Source of the DNA: Leptodontidium sp. MPI-SDFR-AT-0119
Taxonomy: Eukaryota > Ascomycota > Leotiomycetes > Helotiales > Leptodontidiaceae
Assembly: GCA_020726505.1 (NCBI GenBank)
Contig: JAHLEZ010000012.1
Location: 2,294,001 to 2,358,000, forward strand
Length of the DNA: 64,000 nt
Direction: 5' to 3'
Shown: positions 24,391-37,355 of the stretch, piece after piece
How the letters are laid out: each line of letters starts with the position of its first letter
Numbering within the stretch: the first letter of the stretch is position 1
Position numbers and translations under genes: made by a program
The notes under the pieces: model-generated
The model's input: only the letters and a program-made list of their open reading frames with translations
Database searches by the model: none
What the model was told of the DNA's origin: nothing

Positions 24391-25128
24391 GATTTTATCA
24401 GAATTGGATTGAGAAATGCTAGAATGTGTGTGTTTGGGTTAGTTTGGATGGTTTGGATGTGGGAATTGGGTTTCGGGGGTGTAGTTTTTATATGTGGATC
24501 TTTTCTTTGAAGGGGCTTGAAAGGCTTTGAACGACTCTATGCCTGGTAGAAAAGGTGTTGGTAAAGGAATTTGATATAATACAGAGTCTGGACACCGAAC
24601 AGGGGTTGTGATCGAGGGTTTGAGGAGGGGTCAAATGAAGCGAGGTAAACAAAGCCTACAAAGGGCAAAATTTCGAGGCTAGAGTCCTATTGTCGGGGCA
24701 CAAAGTATAATAAATACCTTGACAAAGATACCAAGAGACTTGATATCGAATGCCCAACTCTTTAGGTCCCCTTAAACCAGTGGATATGTGAAGTCACAAG
24801 TTTCAAGGAGAAGTCAGGATTGGACGCGGCAAAATGCTGCAAGAAATTCAATTCAATGCTTCCGATGTACGAATGTGGTCTTTTGATATTATCCCTTAAT
24901 GAAGAATATCACTGACCCGAATGGAAGTACGATTGATGGAAACGCTCATCAACGCCCTTGTATGCTCACTTCCTATTCCCTTCCATCCGTCCTAACGCCC
25001 GTAATGCTCCTCTATCCATCACTCCATCCATGCATGAAAACACCCACAATCCCAGAACGCCAATACTGATGCAAGAATGCAAGATGCGTACGTCACGGTC
25101 TTTAGGAAATTAAGAAAATAGCGGAAGA
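24391..25128. other. Intergenic region, no gene seen
   Basis: Upstream of the small Cys-rich ORF and downstream of the PARN-like gene. I see nothing beyond simple sequence. Confidence 0.5.
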
Positions 25129-26986
25129 TCACAAGACCTGACGGAGGGGGAGGCGCAAACCATTAAGACGCTCGTCGTCTTCCCGCTCAGCTAAATCGCA
25201 GAAGCCTGTCTCGCTGGCATTGACTCGCAGCTTATTGACGTAGATATCCCAGAAGTTGTGATTGAAGTCAGGGAGCCATTGCCGTGAAACTGTGCTATCT
25301 CTGTCGTTGTCCTTAGCGAAGTCGAGGCTGAGTGCAGCGTATGGGTTGGTATTGGCGTTGGCTTTGGCGTTGAGTTGTCTGACATGCCAGCCAGATGGGG
25401 CACCATCGACAGAGAAGTCGGATTCATAGAGACGGGCACCACCGCCAGAGGAGTCGGAGCTGGATACAGATTCGGATTCCACATTAGCTTCGAGGCATTT
25501 GGAGGCAGCGAGCTTGACGAAGAGTTCGGCGGTCATCCAGCTATCGAATCCGGCTTCATGTTCCTTACCGAATTCGGCTCCGTAGGCATTGTGGGATTGA
25601 TGGAGAAGGATGAGAGGAACATGAGTCTTGCGGAAGGGGGCTAAGAGTTCCTTGAGGTTGGACCGGGGGTTCATGGCATCATTGCCGTAGGTAGCTACGT
25701 ACTTGGTGTCGATAACGTATGGGAAGAGGACGTGGATGTCTTCTTGGAAGTGCTTGACGTTGACGGGCAAGTGGCCAATGAAGGTTCGGAAGAGGAAAGC
25801 GAGATCGGCGAAGAGGTTGTGGCCTACGATGACATGCTTCTTTCTGCGAAGAGTTTGGGTGACCTGGGCGAATTCTCGTTGGACCTCAAGCAATTGTTCG
25901 TCAGAGTCCTCGGCGGCTTGATTATAGAACCACTCCGGGTCGATGTCAGATAAGTCGCCACCACTCAAGGCCTCAAAGATCCATCTCAGGCCTACGCGAG
26001 TTAGCATGTATTCTGACTTACTTGGGGAGTTGCTTACCCTTCTGCTTTGCGATGAGAGTATTGAAGCGAGCATCCTTTCTCTTCTGAAACTAGAACAATT
26101 TTAGAAATGCCCAAGTTTGAGCAGCCATGGTAACTTACCTCTTCTTCCTTCTTGACATCGAGATGTTCAACTTGCATGAAGTATCCATCATTGCGTGGGA
26201 AGGTCCGAAGAGTTGGGAATTCATTGCGAACTAACTGATGGACAAGTCGGCGTTGAAATGCATTTAGCGCGCCTGCATCACTGCCAATATTAACAAAGCT
26301 CATATCAGGCTAAACAAGTTTAGTAAATGATCAAACTAATTAGAGTCTGAAAGAGCTTACCGTTGGATCGTTGAACCAATCCTTGATAGTCTTGCGAGCA
26401 AGTCTGCTGAATTCAAGGGTTGAGAGATCCTCAGGACCAACCACGATATCAGGGATGGAAGCATTCTTGTTTGCTCGCTGAGAATACTCTGCACGACGCT
26501 CTTCTTCCTCATCGCGAGACAAATACGGAACACCCTCTCTGAAGACCTTGCCAAAGTCGAACCCATTCTTGTTCAAGAAGTCACATGCACTGGTGGAAAA
26601 GGTGAACGTTCGGTCCAGTCTCAAATCAACGCCCTCAGCGGACAACGGGTTCAAGTTGAAGTTGTATGGTCGGGCAAGATAGAAATCTGATACAAATTAG
26701 CAAACATCCCAAAACAAACCCAACCGTACTTGCCCTTCTCACGATCCTCCTCAACGCAAGTGATACCGAATTGCAAAACTTGAAAGGTCTCTGCCGCACT
26801 TCGCATCTCATCATACTGTTGTTGCAAAGTAGGCTTGCCAACATCATGAGAACGATCTCCAGCAGAGCACTTTGGTCGAGTACTGATACCGCTCATCTCC
26901 AGATCGAATGATACGAATTTTGCATTTGCAATGTGCTTAAGGATGGGCAGCAGTTGCCGACGGAAGTGGGCTTGGTCGACTTCCAT
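25129..26986 (-). CDS. PARN: PARN/CAF1-family poly(A)-specific ribonuclease
   Basis: Model: complement(join(25129..25991, 26038..26089, 26139..26309, 26361..26686, 26734..26986)), 554 aa. It is a DEDDh 3'-5' exonuclease expected to shorten poly(A) tails of mRNA or small RNAs. Catalytic residues visible are D28 and E30 (FVSFDLEMSGI), D330 (HVIVGHNLFADLAFL), and H412 and D417 (HEAGFDSWMTAELFVKL). Between them lies RPYNFNLNPLS, typical of PARN-like proteins, and an R3H-like spacer region. The first intron (26687-26733) is best read as GC-AG: AAGG|GCAAGT gives the phase-1 junction needed to enter FYLARPYNF, whereas the nearby GT at 26729 breaks the frame. The acceptor for exon 4 could be 26090 (FQKRKDARF) or 6 nt further in. 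PARN is absent from budding yeast but present in many filamentous fungi. It is divergent from PEX26. Confidence 0.9.
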
Positions 26987-27717
26987 TGTGGTGGTGGTTG
27001 TTGGGTTGTTGAAGGAAGAGATTGCTCTGTGGAGATGCGGAGCATAGAAGACAAGTTGGCTACTGAGCCGACGTCTGGAGTTGAGTGAAGTAAGTGGTCG
27101 ACTATTGAGGAAGGAGATATTGGAGGGGATATTGAATGTGAAGCCAAGGACGAAATCAAAGGCGAAAGTGAGCAAAACAAAGCGACATTAGCCCTCGGCA
27201 AGACGAGCTTTGAGACTAGGAGTTTCTGGGCAAGGAGGAGGACGAAGATACACCTGGATAATTGAGCGTGGTACGGTGGCAACTGGCAGTTGATGGCACG
27301 GCGTGACGTGCAGAAGTGGAAACAAGAAAGAAAGCTCAGTGTCTTGGGTGGGATTAAAGAGAATATGACTGGCGTGTCGAGTACGAAGCCACGTTTGCCT
27401 CTTCTGTTTCCTTTTGATTTGGCGGCCGTCAAGTGATGTGGTCAGCCATGATTGATTGATTGCCGGTGTTGATTGCCCTGCACTGTTCAGCCTCGTCCGC
27501 CTTGCATCATCCACCCGAGATCTCAACAACACTCGCACGTGTTGACAAATCCCGCAGCCAATCACAGGCCCCGCGCTGGACCGAGGCTTCACGCTCTCCG
27601 TCCGAAATTCCGTCTTCTTCAGATGCCAGGGCATCGCGAACTGCATTCCAGCCACTCCTGCGCTCTCCCCTTTTCCTTATTCTCTTCTCTTTCGTGTCTT
27701 TGGGTCTATTCTACACC
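26987..27717. promoter_or_regulatory. Divergent upstream region (PARN-like / PEX26)
   Basis: 731 bp separating two divergent start codons. An open frame runs through from 27460 into PEX26, but I take the later ATG for that gene. There are no separately assignable sites. Confidence 0.45.
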
Positions 27718-29181
27718 ATGAATTCTAACGGCTCTATCGCGACGACTCTCACTCCTACGAGAGAGACGTTGTCATCATCACAACTGCTCGCCTCCTCCAT
27801 CTCGTCACTGAACCCAGCATCCTCGCGGCAGGCCACCTCGCAAATATCCAAGATCTACCGACAATCATCTACACTCTTCCTGACGCGTCGATTACCTGAA
27901 TCTCTATCAACTATCCTACCTGTTATTACACCGCCGCCAACAGACGATACCAATGCCGACCCGGAACCTGCGCCTATCTCCAAAGCTGGAAAGACAACGA
28001 GGGTAAAGGTTTGGAGTTTATACCTCACGATATTGAATGCTGTAGTTGAGCTGGATCCAGACGAGGGGAAACAGGCGTTTGGGAGCTCGGAGTGGAGGGG
28101 TTTGGTTACCAAAGTGCGTGACGGTGAGGTCTGGGAGGAGGTTGTGAAGAACGGATATGGAGGGGTGGAGGGAGATGTTGATTCGGATGTTGTGATCAAC
28201 CTGTGAGTATTTCGTGAAGATACAATGTAATATATACTAACATGACGCAGCGCAACCCTCCTCCTCGCCCACGCCCGCTCCCAAAAGGTCAATCAACAGC
28301 GCCTTGAGAACTACCTCGCTTCCTCCACAACACCCAACCTCGACATCTCCTCCCGCCTTCAAACACCCACTTCCCCTCGGCGTGGACCCAGCCCCAGCAA
28401 AACCAGTGGGACAGACACGCCTAGAGATCTCAACGCCCGTGTCAAGATACTAGAACTCTACACCCTACACGTTCTACTCCGCAACAACGAGTGGGATTAC
28501 GCACGAGAATTCATAACAATATCCTCAGTCCTTGACGAAGAGCGCCGCGAAGCCTTCCTACAAGCCCTCCAAAGTCTCCAAGACGAACAGAACGAAAACG
28601 AACGCAGAGAGAAAGAGGAGCGACGCTACCAAGAAGAACAATTAAAGAAAGACATCGAGGATGCCAAACGGCGACGCCTCGAAAACGAAGAGCGCGAACG
28701 CAAAAGGGAAGAAGAGGAACGCCTCAAAAGAGACAAAGCCCGTCGCACCAGCAGCGTAGCAGGAAGCAGCGAAGTCGACTACGGTGTGGAAAACAATCCC
28801 GCCAGACCAGGGAGTTCGAAATCCCGCTCCTCAGCAAGAGGAGGTCCAGGATCAGCCAAAGGATCTTCATCCAAGAGATCTCAAGACAAATCCTCGCCCA
28901 CAGCCCGCTCAGCAGCTGCTTCTAACGCAAGGAAAGTCCCGCCTAGTATCCTCACCCGGGCGGGTAATGTCCTAGGCAATGTAAAGAAGCTCGTTGAGGG
29001 TATGGCCGTGCATTTCCAAACCCGACCGTTGTTTATTCTGCAGTTTTTGGCGTTTTTGATTGGCTTTTTGGTTGTGCTCAGTAGGAGAGATGTTAAGGAG
29101 AGGTTGAAGAGGATTCTGGGGGGTGGGTGGCAGAAGGTTAGGCAGACTGCTGGGATGGGTGTTAAGGTTAGTTATATTTAA
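27718..29181 (+). CDS. PEX26: Peroxin Pex26, tail-anchored peroxisomal membrane protein
   Basis: Model: join(27718..28202, 28251..29181), 471 aa. Filamentous-fungal Pex26 is the membrane anchor for the Pex1-Pex6 AAA ATPases that recycle the import receptor Pex5 (functional equivalent of yeast Pex15). The N-terminal half is helical and mixed in charge ([40 protein letters not shown]). A long Glu/Arg coiled coil follows ([20 protein letters not shown]...), then a Ser/Pro-rich linker. A single membrane helix at about residues 422-439 ([18 protein letters not shown]) is followed by a basic 32-residue tail, the tail-anchor layout. The start is the ATG at 27718; the frame is open 86 codons upstream to another ATG (27460), but that extension is Ser/His-rich and less likely to be coding. 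Identification rests on architecture and motif memory. Confidence 0.82.
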
Positions 29182-29735
29182 TGGGTGAGAGGGTATGGAG
29201 AAGATGGTATGAGAAAGGAGGACGGGAAAGAGGAGGTGTATATTATATTCTTGTAATCCACCAGAGGGATAGTTTGGCGTTTGCGGTTTAGAGGCAAGAC
29301 CATGTTGAGGAAATTCAGAACAGATTTATGACATTCTTACCTATCGGCTTGCCGTTGCTTTGGGCATTGTTGATACAGACAAGCGTGGCTTTTGCTGAAC
29401 AGACTCCAGGAAGGCGGTTCCCTCCTCTTTTCACTCTCCTGAACTTGCAACCTCACAAGAATAGAAAAATCATTGAAAAGCGCTTATTTTGAAATCGTCT
29501 AATGTATTTCTCCCTTCACTCCGTTCGTGTATGCAAGTTCAACCCATCGTCCAATCGATCAACAGAGCGCAGTATATTTGCTCGCTCGCTTGAGCCCCTT
29601 TTCTGCTCCCCTTCAACCGGCCTCAAATCTCAACCTCGACCATCATCCAAACTTATAATACAGAATGCACTCTCCAATGCTTGATCACCCCCTCTCCAGC
29701 CTCGCATCTCCAACACCCTGCCCCCTACACCCCGC
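29182..29735. other. Intergenic region between convergent PEX26 and lectin genes
   Basis: 3' regions of two convergent genes. Nothing else is seen. Confidence 0.5.
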
Positions 29736-31145
29736 TCACAAATATTTCATATGATTCCCCGTCCTCCTTTTTTTGTACAACAAATACGCTCCAACAAGCA
29801 CAACCTGACTCCCCACAACCACCACAATGAACTTCCCAATCCCACTCCCCTCTTCCAGTTTTCCCGTCAAGTTATTATGCGTATTCCTCACCTCGCCCTG
29901 GATATTCGCCACGTGCCTATCAAGCTGGTTATGCAGATCGCTCTTCGTCTGCCTCACATCGGCCTGAATCGCATCGATCCTCTCGCGCAGACTATGCAAT
30001 TCTCCCAGTGAAGCTTCGATGCGAGCTAGGCGCTCGGCGAGCAATTCGGTAGTCTTCTGCATTTGCGTGGAGAAGTGCGTGGCGTCGCGTGTAGAGGCGC
30101 TGATTTGCTTCATCATGCTCTGGAGACGATTATGCAGATCTGCGAATTGTTCGTTTGAAGATGTGTATTTTGATGCTGCCTCATCGGGTGGGTCGCTGTA
30201 GGCTGGTATATCTCCCTTGGGCTTGTCCTCTGCCCGGCCATGCATATCAGAGCCTAGGATTTGCTGGCTACCTTGTTGGGCTGGATCTTGGATATCGGGT
30301 GTGTGACTTTCGGTCGTTGTGACGAACTTGAATACTTCAAAGGAGTCAGGGTTTTCGCCGCTGGCGGCTGTGATACCGAAATTGTTTCCTAGGGGCAGCT
30401 TTACTTTGTTGGATTCGAAGCAGAGGTGGCCGTCGACTGAGACTTTGAAGCCAGTGCTTGATTGTTGGACTGCTACTCTCGAGGGCCGACCTAGATTGCG
30501 GAACGCGTATTCGCAGTGTCCGAATGCAAGGCTGTCAATGCTGCGGTGGTTGGCAAAGTCGGTAGTTCCATCGTTCAGGAAAGCTCGTATGTATCCTGCC
30601 TGTTGGCTTGTTAGCATCGTTCTCTTCTAATGCGATGTTCTGAGTCATTGAAGAGACGTACTGAACCAGCATATTGATCAACCACCAACACCAGCCCATC
30701 GAATCTCCCCACAGTATAAATGCTGCTCGTCCCTACTACATTCTGCCCATCCTTCACATACCACATCTGCAGATTCCCTCCTGCCCTCTCCGGTCCCGTA
30801 GCACGGAAGTCCACATCTACCGCCCAGTATTGGTGTAGTAGCGGCTTCTCCGACCAGATTGCCGCTCGCTGACTGCCAGGTGCTGGAGGCGTGAGGACTA
30901 GTTTGTTGGAGAGAATCTCTGGGGGCTCGGGTTTGCCTATTAGATGCCAATTTGGTATGGCGCGGAGGTTGGGAGATATTCTGGTATGTGTTAGCAAGGG
31001 GCATTTGGAGATGAGAAAGAGTAGAGATAGCTTACCTGTCTTGGTGACCAAAGCTCAATTCATTGTGGAGGTATGAAGCTTGCGCATAGGCAAAGAAGAA
31101 AGCAGAAGCAGAAGCAAGGGATAAGAGAGGCGTGGTGAAATGCAT
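29736..31145 (-). CDS. L-type lectin cargo receptor (Emp46/47, ERGIC-53-like)
   Basis: Model: complement(join(29736..30599, 30662..30980, 31036..31145)), 430 aa. It is a type I membrane lectin that cycles between ER and Golgi and carries glycoproteins. A signal peptide is evident (MHFTTPLLSLASASAFFFAY, cleavage near residue 23), followed by the legume-lectin-like domain: YLHNELSFGHQDR, IPNWHLIG, YWAVDVDFRATGPERAGGNLQMWY, and FDGLVLVVDQYAGS. In the third exon, YIRAFLNDGTTDF and FGITAASGENPDSFEVFKF complete the fold. A predicted coiled coil (LHNRLQSMMKQISAS..., LAERLARIEASLGELHSLRE) spans about 275-385. A single membrane helix (FIVVVVGSQVVLVGAYLLY, about 399-418) precedes a short cytosolic tail, KKRRTGNHMKYL, which is basic but lacks a terminal KKxx. 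It is divergent from ALG8, another secretory-pathway gene. Confidence 0.92.
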
Positions 31146-31824
31146 GGTTGCTGATCTTCGAAACCTAGAGCTACTCTCCTGTAGACGCGTCTATTTCTAT
31201 TGTACTGATCCAGCAGCAGCAAGCATAGAAAGCCAAGTCGTGCTCAACTGCAACTGGAAATAATGCAACTGTTGATTAGAATAAAGAAAAGACGAAAGTC
31301 GTTGAATAAGAATTCTGCGACAATCTGGCTTTAGCCGCGGGTTACTGTATCAGTCCTTGTCCTTTGTGTCTCTGGAGCTGGAGCTGTCTCTGGAGCTCTT
31401 GAGGACAGCTTGCAGGGAACCGCGGAGGATATCACCGATGCAATATATTACAACGGCGCTCAGTATCACGTTGCGGATGGGTCTCCCTAGACTGGTGATA
31501 GAAGGACCAAGCTCCAAAGTGAACGTGTGAGAAACGAAATGCTTGACTACGACTTCGGACGGGATGAATGCTGCGTCCATAATCTGGATTGAAGATGCAG
31601 ATAGAGATGCAATACCAAGTGAACCTTGGACCACAGAGCTTTGGAGTTGACCAATAATGCTGTGAGGTGATCCCTGAGATGGCGGTGAAGTGCGGCAGTA
31701 CCGTTCACTGGCGCTGTCCACTTGGTGCGGTGCGGTGCGCTGCAAGGTCCCGAGCTCGAGGCACCATTAACAATCTCCCACTTGATCACCAAAACACCAG
31801 GAATTGTCGCAGAGAAATGTCTAG
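31146..31824. promoter_or_regulatory. Divergent upstream region (lectin / ALG8)
   Basis: 679 bp between two divergent start codons, both for N-glycoprotein secretory functions. It also contains the doubtful small ORF at 31350-31580. Confidence 0.4.
31350..31580 (-). CDS. Doubtful small ORF, 76 aa, one hydrophobic segment
   Basis: From the ATG at 31580 the frame encodes MDAAFIPSEVVVKHFVSHTF..., then a hydrophobic helix (RNVILSAVVIYCIGDILRG) and a polar Ser/Asp/Lys tail. The frame stays open upstream without another ATG. The composition looks protein-like, but I recognise no family, and it lies in the short divergent interval between two real genes, so it may be chance. Confidence 0.22.
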   Translation of the reverse strand: MDAAFIPSEVVVKHFVSHTFTLELGPSITSLGRPIRNVILSAVVIYCIGDILRGSLQAVLKSSRDSSSSRDTKDKD

Positions 31825-33466
31825 ATGGCGGAATTGTATCCTTCGATAGCACAATGTGCAGTAGTAGCAACTGCTTTCAAATTGCTTCTATTACCCGCCT
31901 AGTACGTCTCTCGAAATCCCTCCAGAGCTCCACTGACTGCATCACAGCAAATCTACCGATTTCGAGGTTCATAGGAATTGGCTAGCCATAACCAACAGTT
32001 TACCAATCCAAGAATGGTACTACGAGAAAACCTCAGAATGGACTCTCGACTATCCCCCATTCTTCGCATACTTCGAATGGGTTCTGTCTCAAGGCGCAAA
32101 GCTGGCAGATCCGGAGATGTTAAAGGTGTTCAACTTGGGATATGATAGTTGGCAGACGATATACTTTCAAAGAGCGACCGTGATAGCTACAGAGCTGGTT
32201 CTAGTCTTTGCGCTCTACCTGTATGTTTGCGACGCCGTCTCGAGAAGTCAATGCTAACTTTGAAGCTTTGTACAATCGTCACCACCAGCTTCGAAAAGGG
32301 CATCCCACGCCGCTGCGCTCTCGATCCTCCTCTCTCCAGGTCTCTTGATCATTGATCATATACACTTCCAATACAATGGGTTTATGTACGGACTCTTGAT
32401 TCTATCCCTGGTATTGGCAAGGAAGAAGTCGACTACATTGGCCAGCGGGCTTCTTTTCGCAATCCTCCTCTGCTTGAAGCACATCTACCTCTACCTCGCC
32501 CCAGCATATTTCGTCTATCTACTGCGAGCATACTGTCTGGGACCAAAGTCGATATTCCACATCAAATTCGGCAATGCCTTGAAGCTTGGAACCGGAATAA
32601 TTGCTATTTTCGGTGCTGCCTTTGGTCCATTCGCATATTGGGGTCAGATACCACAGTTGTTGAGCAGACTTTTCCCCTTTTCTAGAGGGCTATGTCATGC
32701 GTACTGGGCTCCAAACGTATGGGCTATGTATTCGTTCACTGATCGAATCTTGATCTATGGTAAGTCTCGTCCAAATTCCAGCTTACAATCATTAACGCAA
32801 CCAGCTGCCCCATACCTCAAACTCTCCGTCAACCAAGATGCCATAAACAGTGTAACTCGCGGCCTGGTGGGCGATTCATCCTTCGCCGTTCTTCCCGAAA
32901 TCACGGCTCGCATGACATTCATCCTAACCCTCATTTTCCAAATCATCCCTCTGATCAAGCTCTTCGTCGACCCAACCTGGGATACCTTCATCGGCGCCGT
33001 CACACTCTGCGGCTACGCTTCCTTCCTCTTCGGCTGGCACGTCCACGAAAAAGCTATCCTACTAGTCATCATCCCGTTCTCCCTCATCGCACTCAAAGAT
33101 CGTCGATATCTAGGAGCCTTCCGCCCTCTCGCCGTAGCAGGCCACGTCTCGCTCTTCCCTCTCCTATTCACAGCCGCTGAATTCCCCATCAAGACCGTCT
33201 ATACCATTTTCTGGCTTGTGTTATTCTTGCTCGCCTTCGATAGACTGGCGCCCGCGAGTAACAAGTCGAGATTCTTCTTACTGGATCGATTCAGTTTGGT
33301 GTATATCGCTGTTAGCATACCTCTGATTGCCTACTGCAGTCTGCTGCATGGGATTATCTGGGGCGAGAAGCTGGAGTTCTTGCCGTTGATGTTTATGAGT
33401 AGTTACTCGGCGGTTGGTGTTGTGGGTAGCTGGTTGGGGTTCTTGGTAGTGTTCTTCACGAGCTAG
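31825..33466 (+). CDS. ALG8: Dolichyl-P-Glc:Glc1Man9GlcNAc2-PP-dolichol alpha-1,3-glucosyltransferase (Alg8)
   Basis: Model: join(31825..31901, 31948..32220, 32266..32759, 32805..33466), 501 aa. Alg8 adds the second glucose to the lipid-linked oligosaccharide in the ER lumen before N-glycan transfer. The protein is polytopic with 11-12 hydrophobic segments. Diagnostic ALG6/ALG8 motifs are [14 protein letters not shown] (spanning the first junction), [50 protein letters not shown] and [12 protein letters not shown]. The luminal DFEVHRNW and [11 protein letters not shown]sp-containing loops are the expected catalytic region of this GT57 family. Length is normal. All three introns are 44-46 nt and preserve phase. 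Confidence 0.96.
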
Positions 33467-36400
33467 GTGACGATGAGTTGATAGGATATAGAGAGAGATA
33501 GGAGAATGATACCCTTCATTTATTCAAGGTATTTTTTGGGATAACCACTGACCCTTTTCTGACCCAAACATCTCCCTTGCAAGAATTTGAGCCCTCATCA
33601 CACTCAAATGTTCAAACATTGGCAGGGCCAAAATTCGTCTCTACCTCTACAAATACCTCTCGAGACCCGCGAGCAGTCTATTTTTAACAATCACACAACG
33701 ATACACAACATCTAGGCCAGAAGCTCAGGGGTTTTAGTCTATACGTTGGAACTTTTCAAACCCAGAAATATTTCCCCTCTCAAAAAGGGCCACGGTCGAG
33801 GACTCTCTGGCCCGTAATTGCTGCCCACCTTAATATATAAACACTTCCAGTGTCCTCAAACGTTGCCATCTCCATTCTCACTGTCAATTGAATTTACTGC
33901 CAGCTAGCCATGTGTTTATCAATAGCCCAAGGGGACTTCTGTGCGTGTCCTCACTCATGTCAATACCACGGAAACGTTCTTCGATCCGATGGTCGTCTTG
34001 GTGAAGGAACCACGATTCTCGCCGCCAGGCAGCATTTTTCCAGTACACTTTCTGTGCAGCTCTCATACACGTCACGTCTTCAGGACTTCCTGTTGCTGGA
34101 TTTATACCCAAGCGGGTAGACTTGCATGAGATAACACCTACAGTACCACGATACTTGGAAGGAACTTGGGGTGAATATTGCAGAGCATTTTCAAGTCTGA
34201 AACGTGGCTGCACTAAGTTATCTACCTCGTGCAGGTAATATTTGACTATGCTCTGGTCAACTTTCAGATATAAGATACGGGAGTGAGAGAGAAATGTATA
34301 AAAATGTCGTCTTGTGTCTTCTTCCCTGATTTTATACCAGGATAGATGAGTTCCACCAAGAGACCGTCCATGGAATCTCCCAGTTGCCCATTTCTCTCTT
34401 TACAGTTCTATGACGACAGGATTAGTTGTAAAATTTCTTTTGCTCTTGCTTGCATGTTTCATGTGTCTGGATTGGAGCCGTCAGATCACTTCGGATGTTC
34501 ATTTCACTACTGTCATCTCTGTCACTGTCGTCAGTCCTATTTACCCTTTCTAAATCTCGTCCAGTGTCTTGTCTTCCAGACCCTGCAAGAAGTGAATCCG
34601 GCCATCTCAGATTTGACGATTAATCAGCTCCGCTCACTCAACGACGAAATGTGAATGGATATATTTACTCCTCCTATCCTGCCCTCACTCCGAGAAAGAA
34701 TAAAGGCATCTGCGTTCCTCCCTGACGGCCTGAAACGAGTTTGCTGACTGTTTATTTATACTCCCATAGTCACAGCGAATTGAAAAGTTGACGTCTATCT
34801 CCATTTCAGGCTGGGTCTTTTGCATGTGCTTGGAGTAAATGACACAACTTGAGGGATGGCTGTAGTTCGGAAGTAGGCCGAGTGGAGCAAGTCTATAAAA
34901 CAGTCGGCTTTTCTCTGTCAAGTATACTGCAGGTTCAGGAAATGGCAGATCAAAGATGATCGATGGTGTGACTTGATGTCACTCCGTCGTCTTTCGGCGT
35001 TTTATTGTTATAACTGAGTCAATACACATTTTGATATCATGATTTCGAAAGGATTGTGGTATTGTTTTCCAGTTCTTGGACAACATTTGTTGTCGTTTTA
35101 GTGTTCACTATCACGTTTCGTACTTTTCTCATTCGGCTTTCAGCTCTTGTTACTGTAGCTCTGATTCTGGACTCCTCGGTAATAGTTCAATGAAAAATCG
35201 AATCCAGTCTGTTGGTATCAAGTCCAAGGACTTCATTCTTCGCATATTACTCTCATGACTCGGAGCTAACGAGTGACTATTAATCCTGCTGAAAGTCAGG
35301 CAATCCTCCGGGGACATTTATACAAGGTCTCAAGAAGATTGGAAACCCTGTATGAGTCAGTTATGGCGATTCTGGGAGGACGATTCCAAGAGAAGAACGG
35401 TGTATTAAAGCCCGCCAGAAAATCTCTCTTCTGGTCAAACCTCCCAACGACAACAACATCAAAACGACACGAGCTGAGTATTTGAGATACAGTCAAAATT
35501 ATAGCATGCTTTGAAATTTAGTTTCCTGAATGCGAGCCTCTATTTAATTGTGGAAGCTTTTAGTCTTTCTCTTTTGTAATACTCGTTTGAGTGTGAGCAT
35601 CTTAGTAACTGTCACTTTAGCATTGGCTATCATTTCTCGTAGGGATCTTTCTGACTGTCTTTAGGGCATAGTTGTCTCGCTTACAAGCCTGGCTACAACG
35701 CCTTTAGGGACGTGAATAGAACCGTAGTCAAGGGAATATCACACACTATTGATCAAGAACTAAGATAGCTACTAACTCTCAAAAACTCAAAGTAACAGAA
35801 TATTTGTCTCTCTTATATCTTTATAGGAGATCAGTAGAACGGTCAAACTTCTGGTATATATACCTGCTAATGCCCCTCTTCTTCTTCAAGAAAAGTTGGC
35901 AAGTCCATCAGAAAAGCAGCCGAAGGAGATGTGCGGTTTTCTCATGATCATCTCGTTGCAATCTTGCTGTTTCGACCTGCTTTGGTGTGCTTAGCTTTTT
36001 TTTTTACACCACTTTGTTGCAAGATTATTCTCTTGTGGTCTGGTTCGGCTGTCGGAAATTGCTGTCAGTCATGAGCTTGTTGTCATTCTTCCAAGACCAT
36101 GCTCTATGTTCGACCTTCGAGTTTCTAGTCGCAGAAGTGAACCTGTTAAATTTTTTCTGCCAGCCTTATTCCTAGACATTACTGTTAAAGGTAAGCTCAG
36201 CACCGCAGCTTCTTGGTGTGTCATCTTTCTTCACACTTGCCGCAGTTTCATTTTTGGTCGGTTTTTTTTTTTTTTTTTGATTTTTTTGACACAAGCACTG
36301 GCGAGGGTATTTATGTGAGCAGGCGAACATAATTCTCAAAAACAACTGTAGTTTCGATATTTTCTGGAGACCTAAGCTTAAACCGAACCGTTAATTTTGT

Positions 36401-37355
36401 CACTTGAATTGGGAGACTTTACTCTCCATGGAAGGAGAACGATGAAAAGTCGCTCGTATATAAAATGAAAACATTTATGCCTGGAATTGTTGCTGTGGCA
36501 ACATTCGAATCTCAACAACTTCAATGTAGATTTATTCTTTCCAACGGTTTGCAGACTGTTAATGCCCATAGAATGGTCCTAGGAATAGTTAATCTCGCGG
36601 ATTTTGATTTGAATTTGAAGGTCGCTCTCTTCACCCGCTTTTTTCCTCAAACGAGATCTGAAGTCGTAAAAAGTATCGTTTGGTATTGTCAGAATCATTT
36701 TTGTTGTTACTCATAAACCAATATACTCTTGTTCAAAGGTTTTAACCCTTGCTAAAGCAAGATGATTGTTGAACCCAGACCTGGGCAGGGAGCTTGCTCG
36801 TTTAGTTTCAGGGGCTTCGGTCAATAGCAGATGAAGTAGGTTCGCGAGAGTTGCTGAATGCGCATTCGATTGAAAGATCGTCTTGAAACACCCACAGAGC
36901 CTAGAAGATCTTGCTTATTCTGTCAAGACTCGGGCCAGCAATTTTCGATTAATTCGTTGTAGTCGTGACAATTGCAGCTTTTCGCCTTCTGTGGTATCCT
37001 GACCGGATCTGAGGATGTCAGATTCGTAGCTCCTCGATGGTATTAATAGAAAACTGAACAAAGATAAATAAAATTCAAGTACAGAATTTTACTTTTCTGT
37101 ATTGTTAATTGCTTTAGAGGTTGTTAAAAGATATTGAAAGAAAGGGCGCGGATTAAAGAAAAAGACTCGGATTTTCGAGGTGTGATCTGAGTGCCCCGCG
37201 ATGATTGATACATGTTACTGTATGAGGACGGCGCCGCCGGCAATTCTCGCATCGCCTCGGCTAACTTTCAGTGCCACTTGTTCCGTTATCCTGGAGTTTA
37301 TTGTGTCTGTAATGACTCCCATATTTGGAGTCAGCATTCTTAACAAATCATAATC
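33467..37355. other. Gene-poor AT-rich interval, no gene seen
   Basis: 3.9 kb in which both strands hold only short, domainless frames. The sequence looks richer in A/T runs than the flanking genes, with a 17-T run at 36262-36278. I see no transposase, reverse transcriptase, terminal repeats or RNA gene. A forward frame near 33910-34120 superficially resembles a secreted-protein fragment but has no convincing structure. Confidence 0.5.
36262..36278. repeat. Poly(T) tract, 17 bases
   Basis: An uninterrupted T run in non-coding AT-rich DNA. Confidence 0.9.

Noticed and set aside
26724..26729. GT donor (gtacgg) for the first PARN-like intron
   Set aside because: It gives a 43-nt intron and puts the next exon out of frame; the GC donor four bases upstream restores the family sequence.
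33910..34129. Frames resembling a cupredoxin-like secreted-protein fragment
   Set aside because: The similarity is only a vague pattern; no ordered copper ligands, signal peptide or exon structure.
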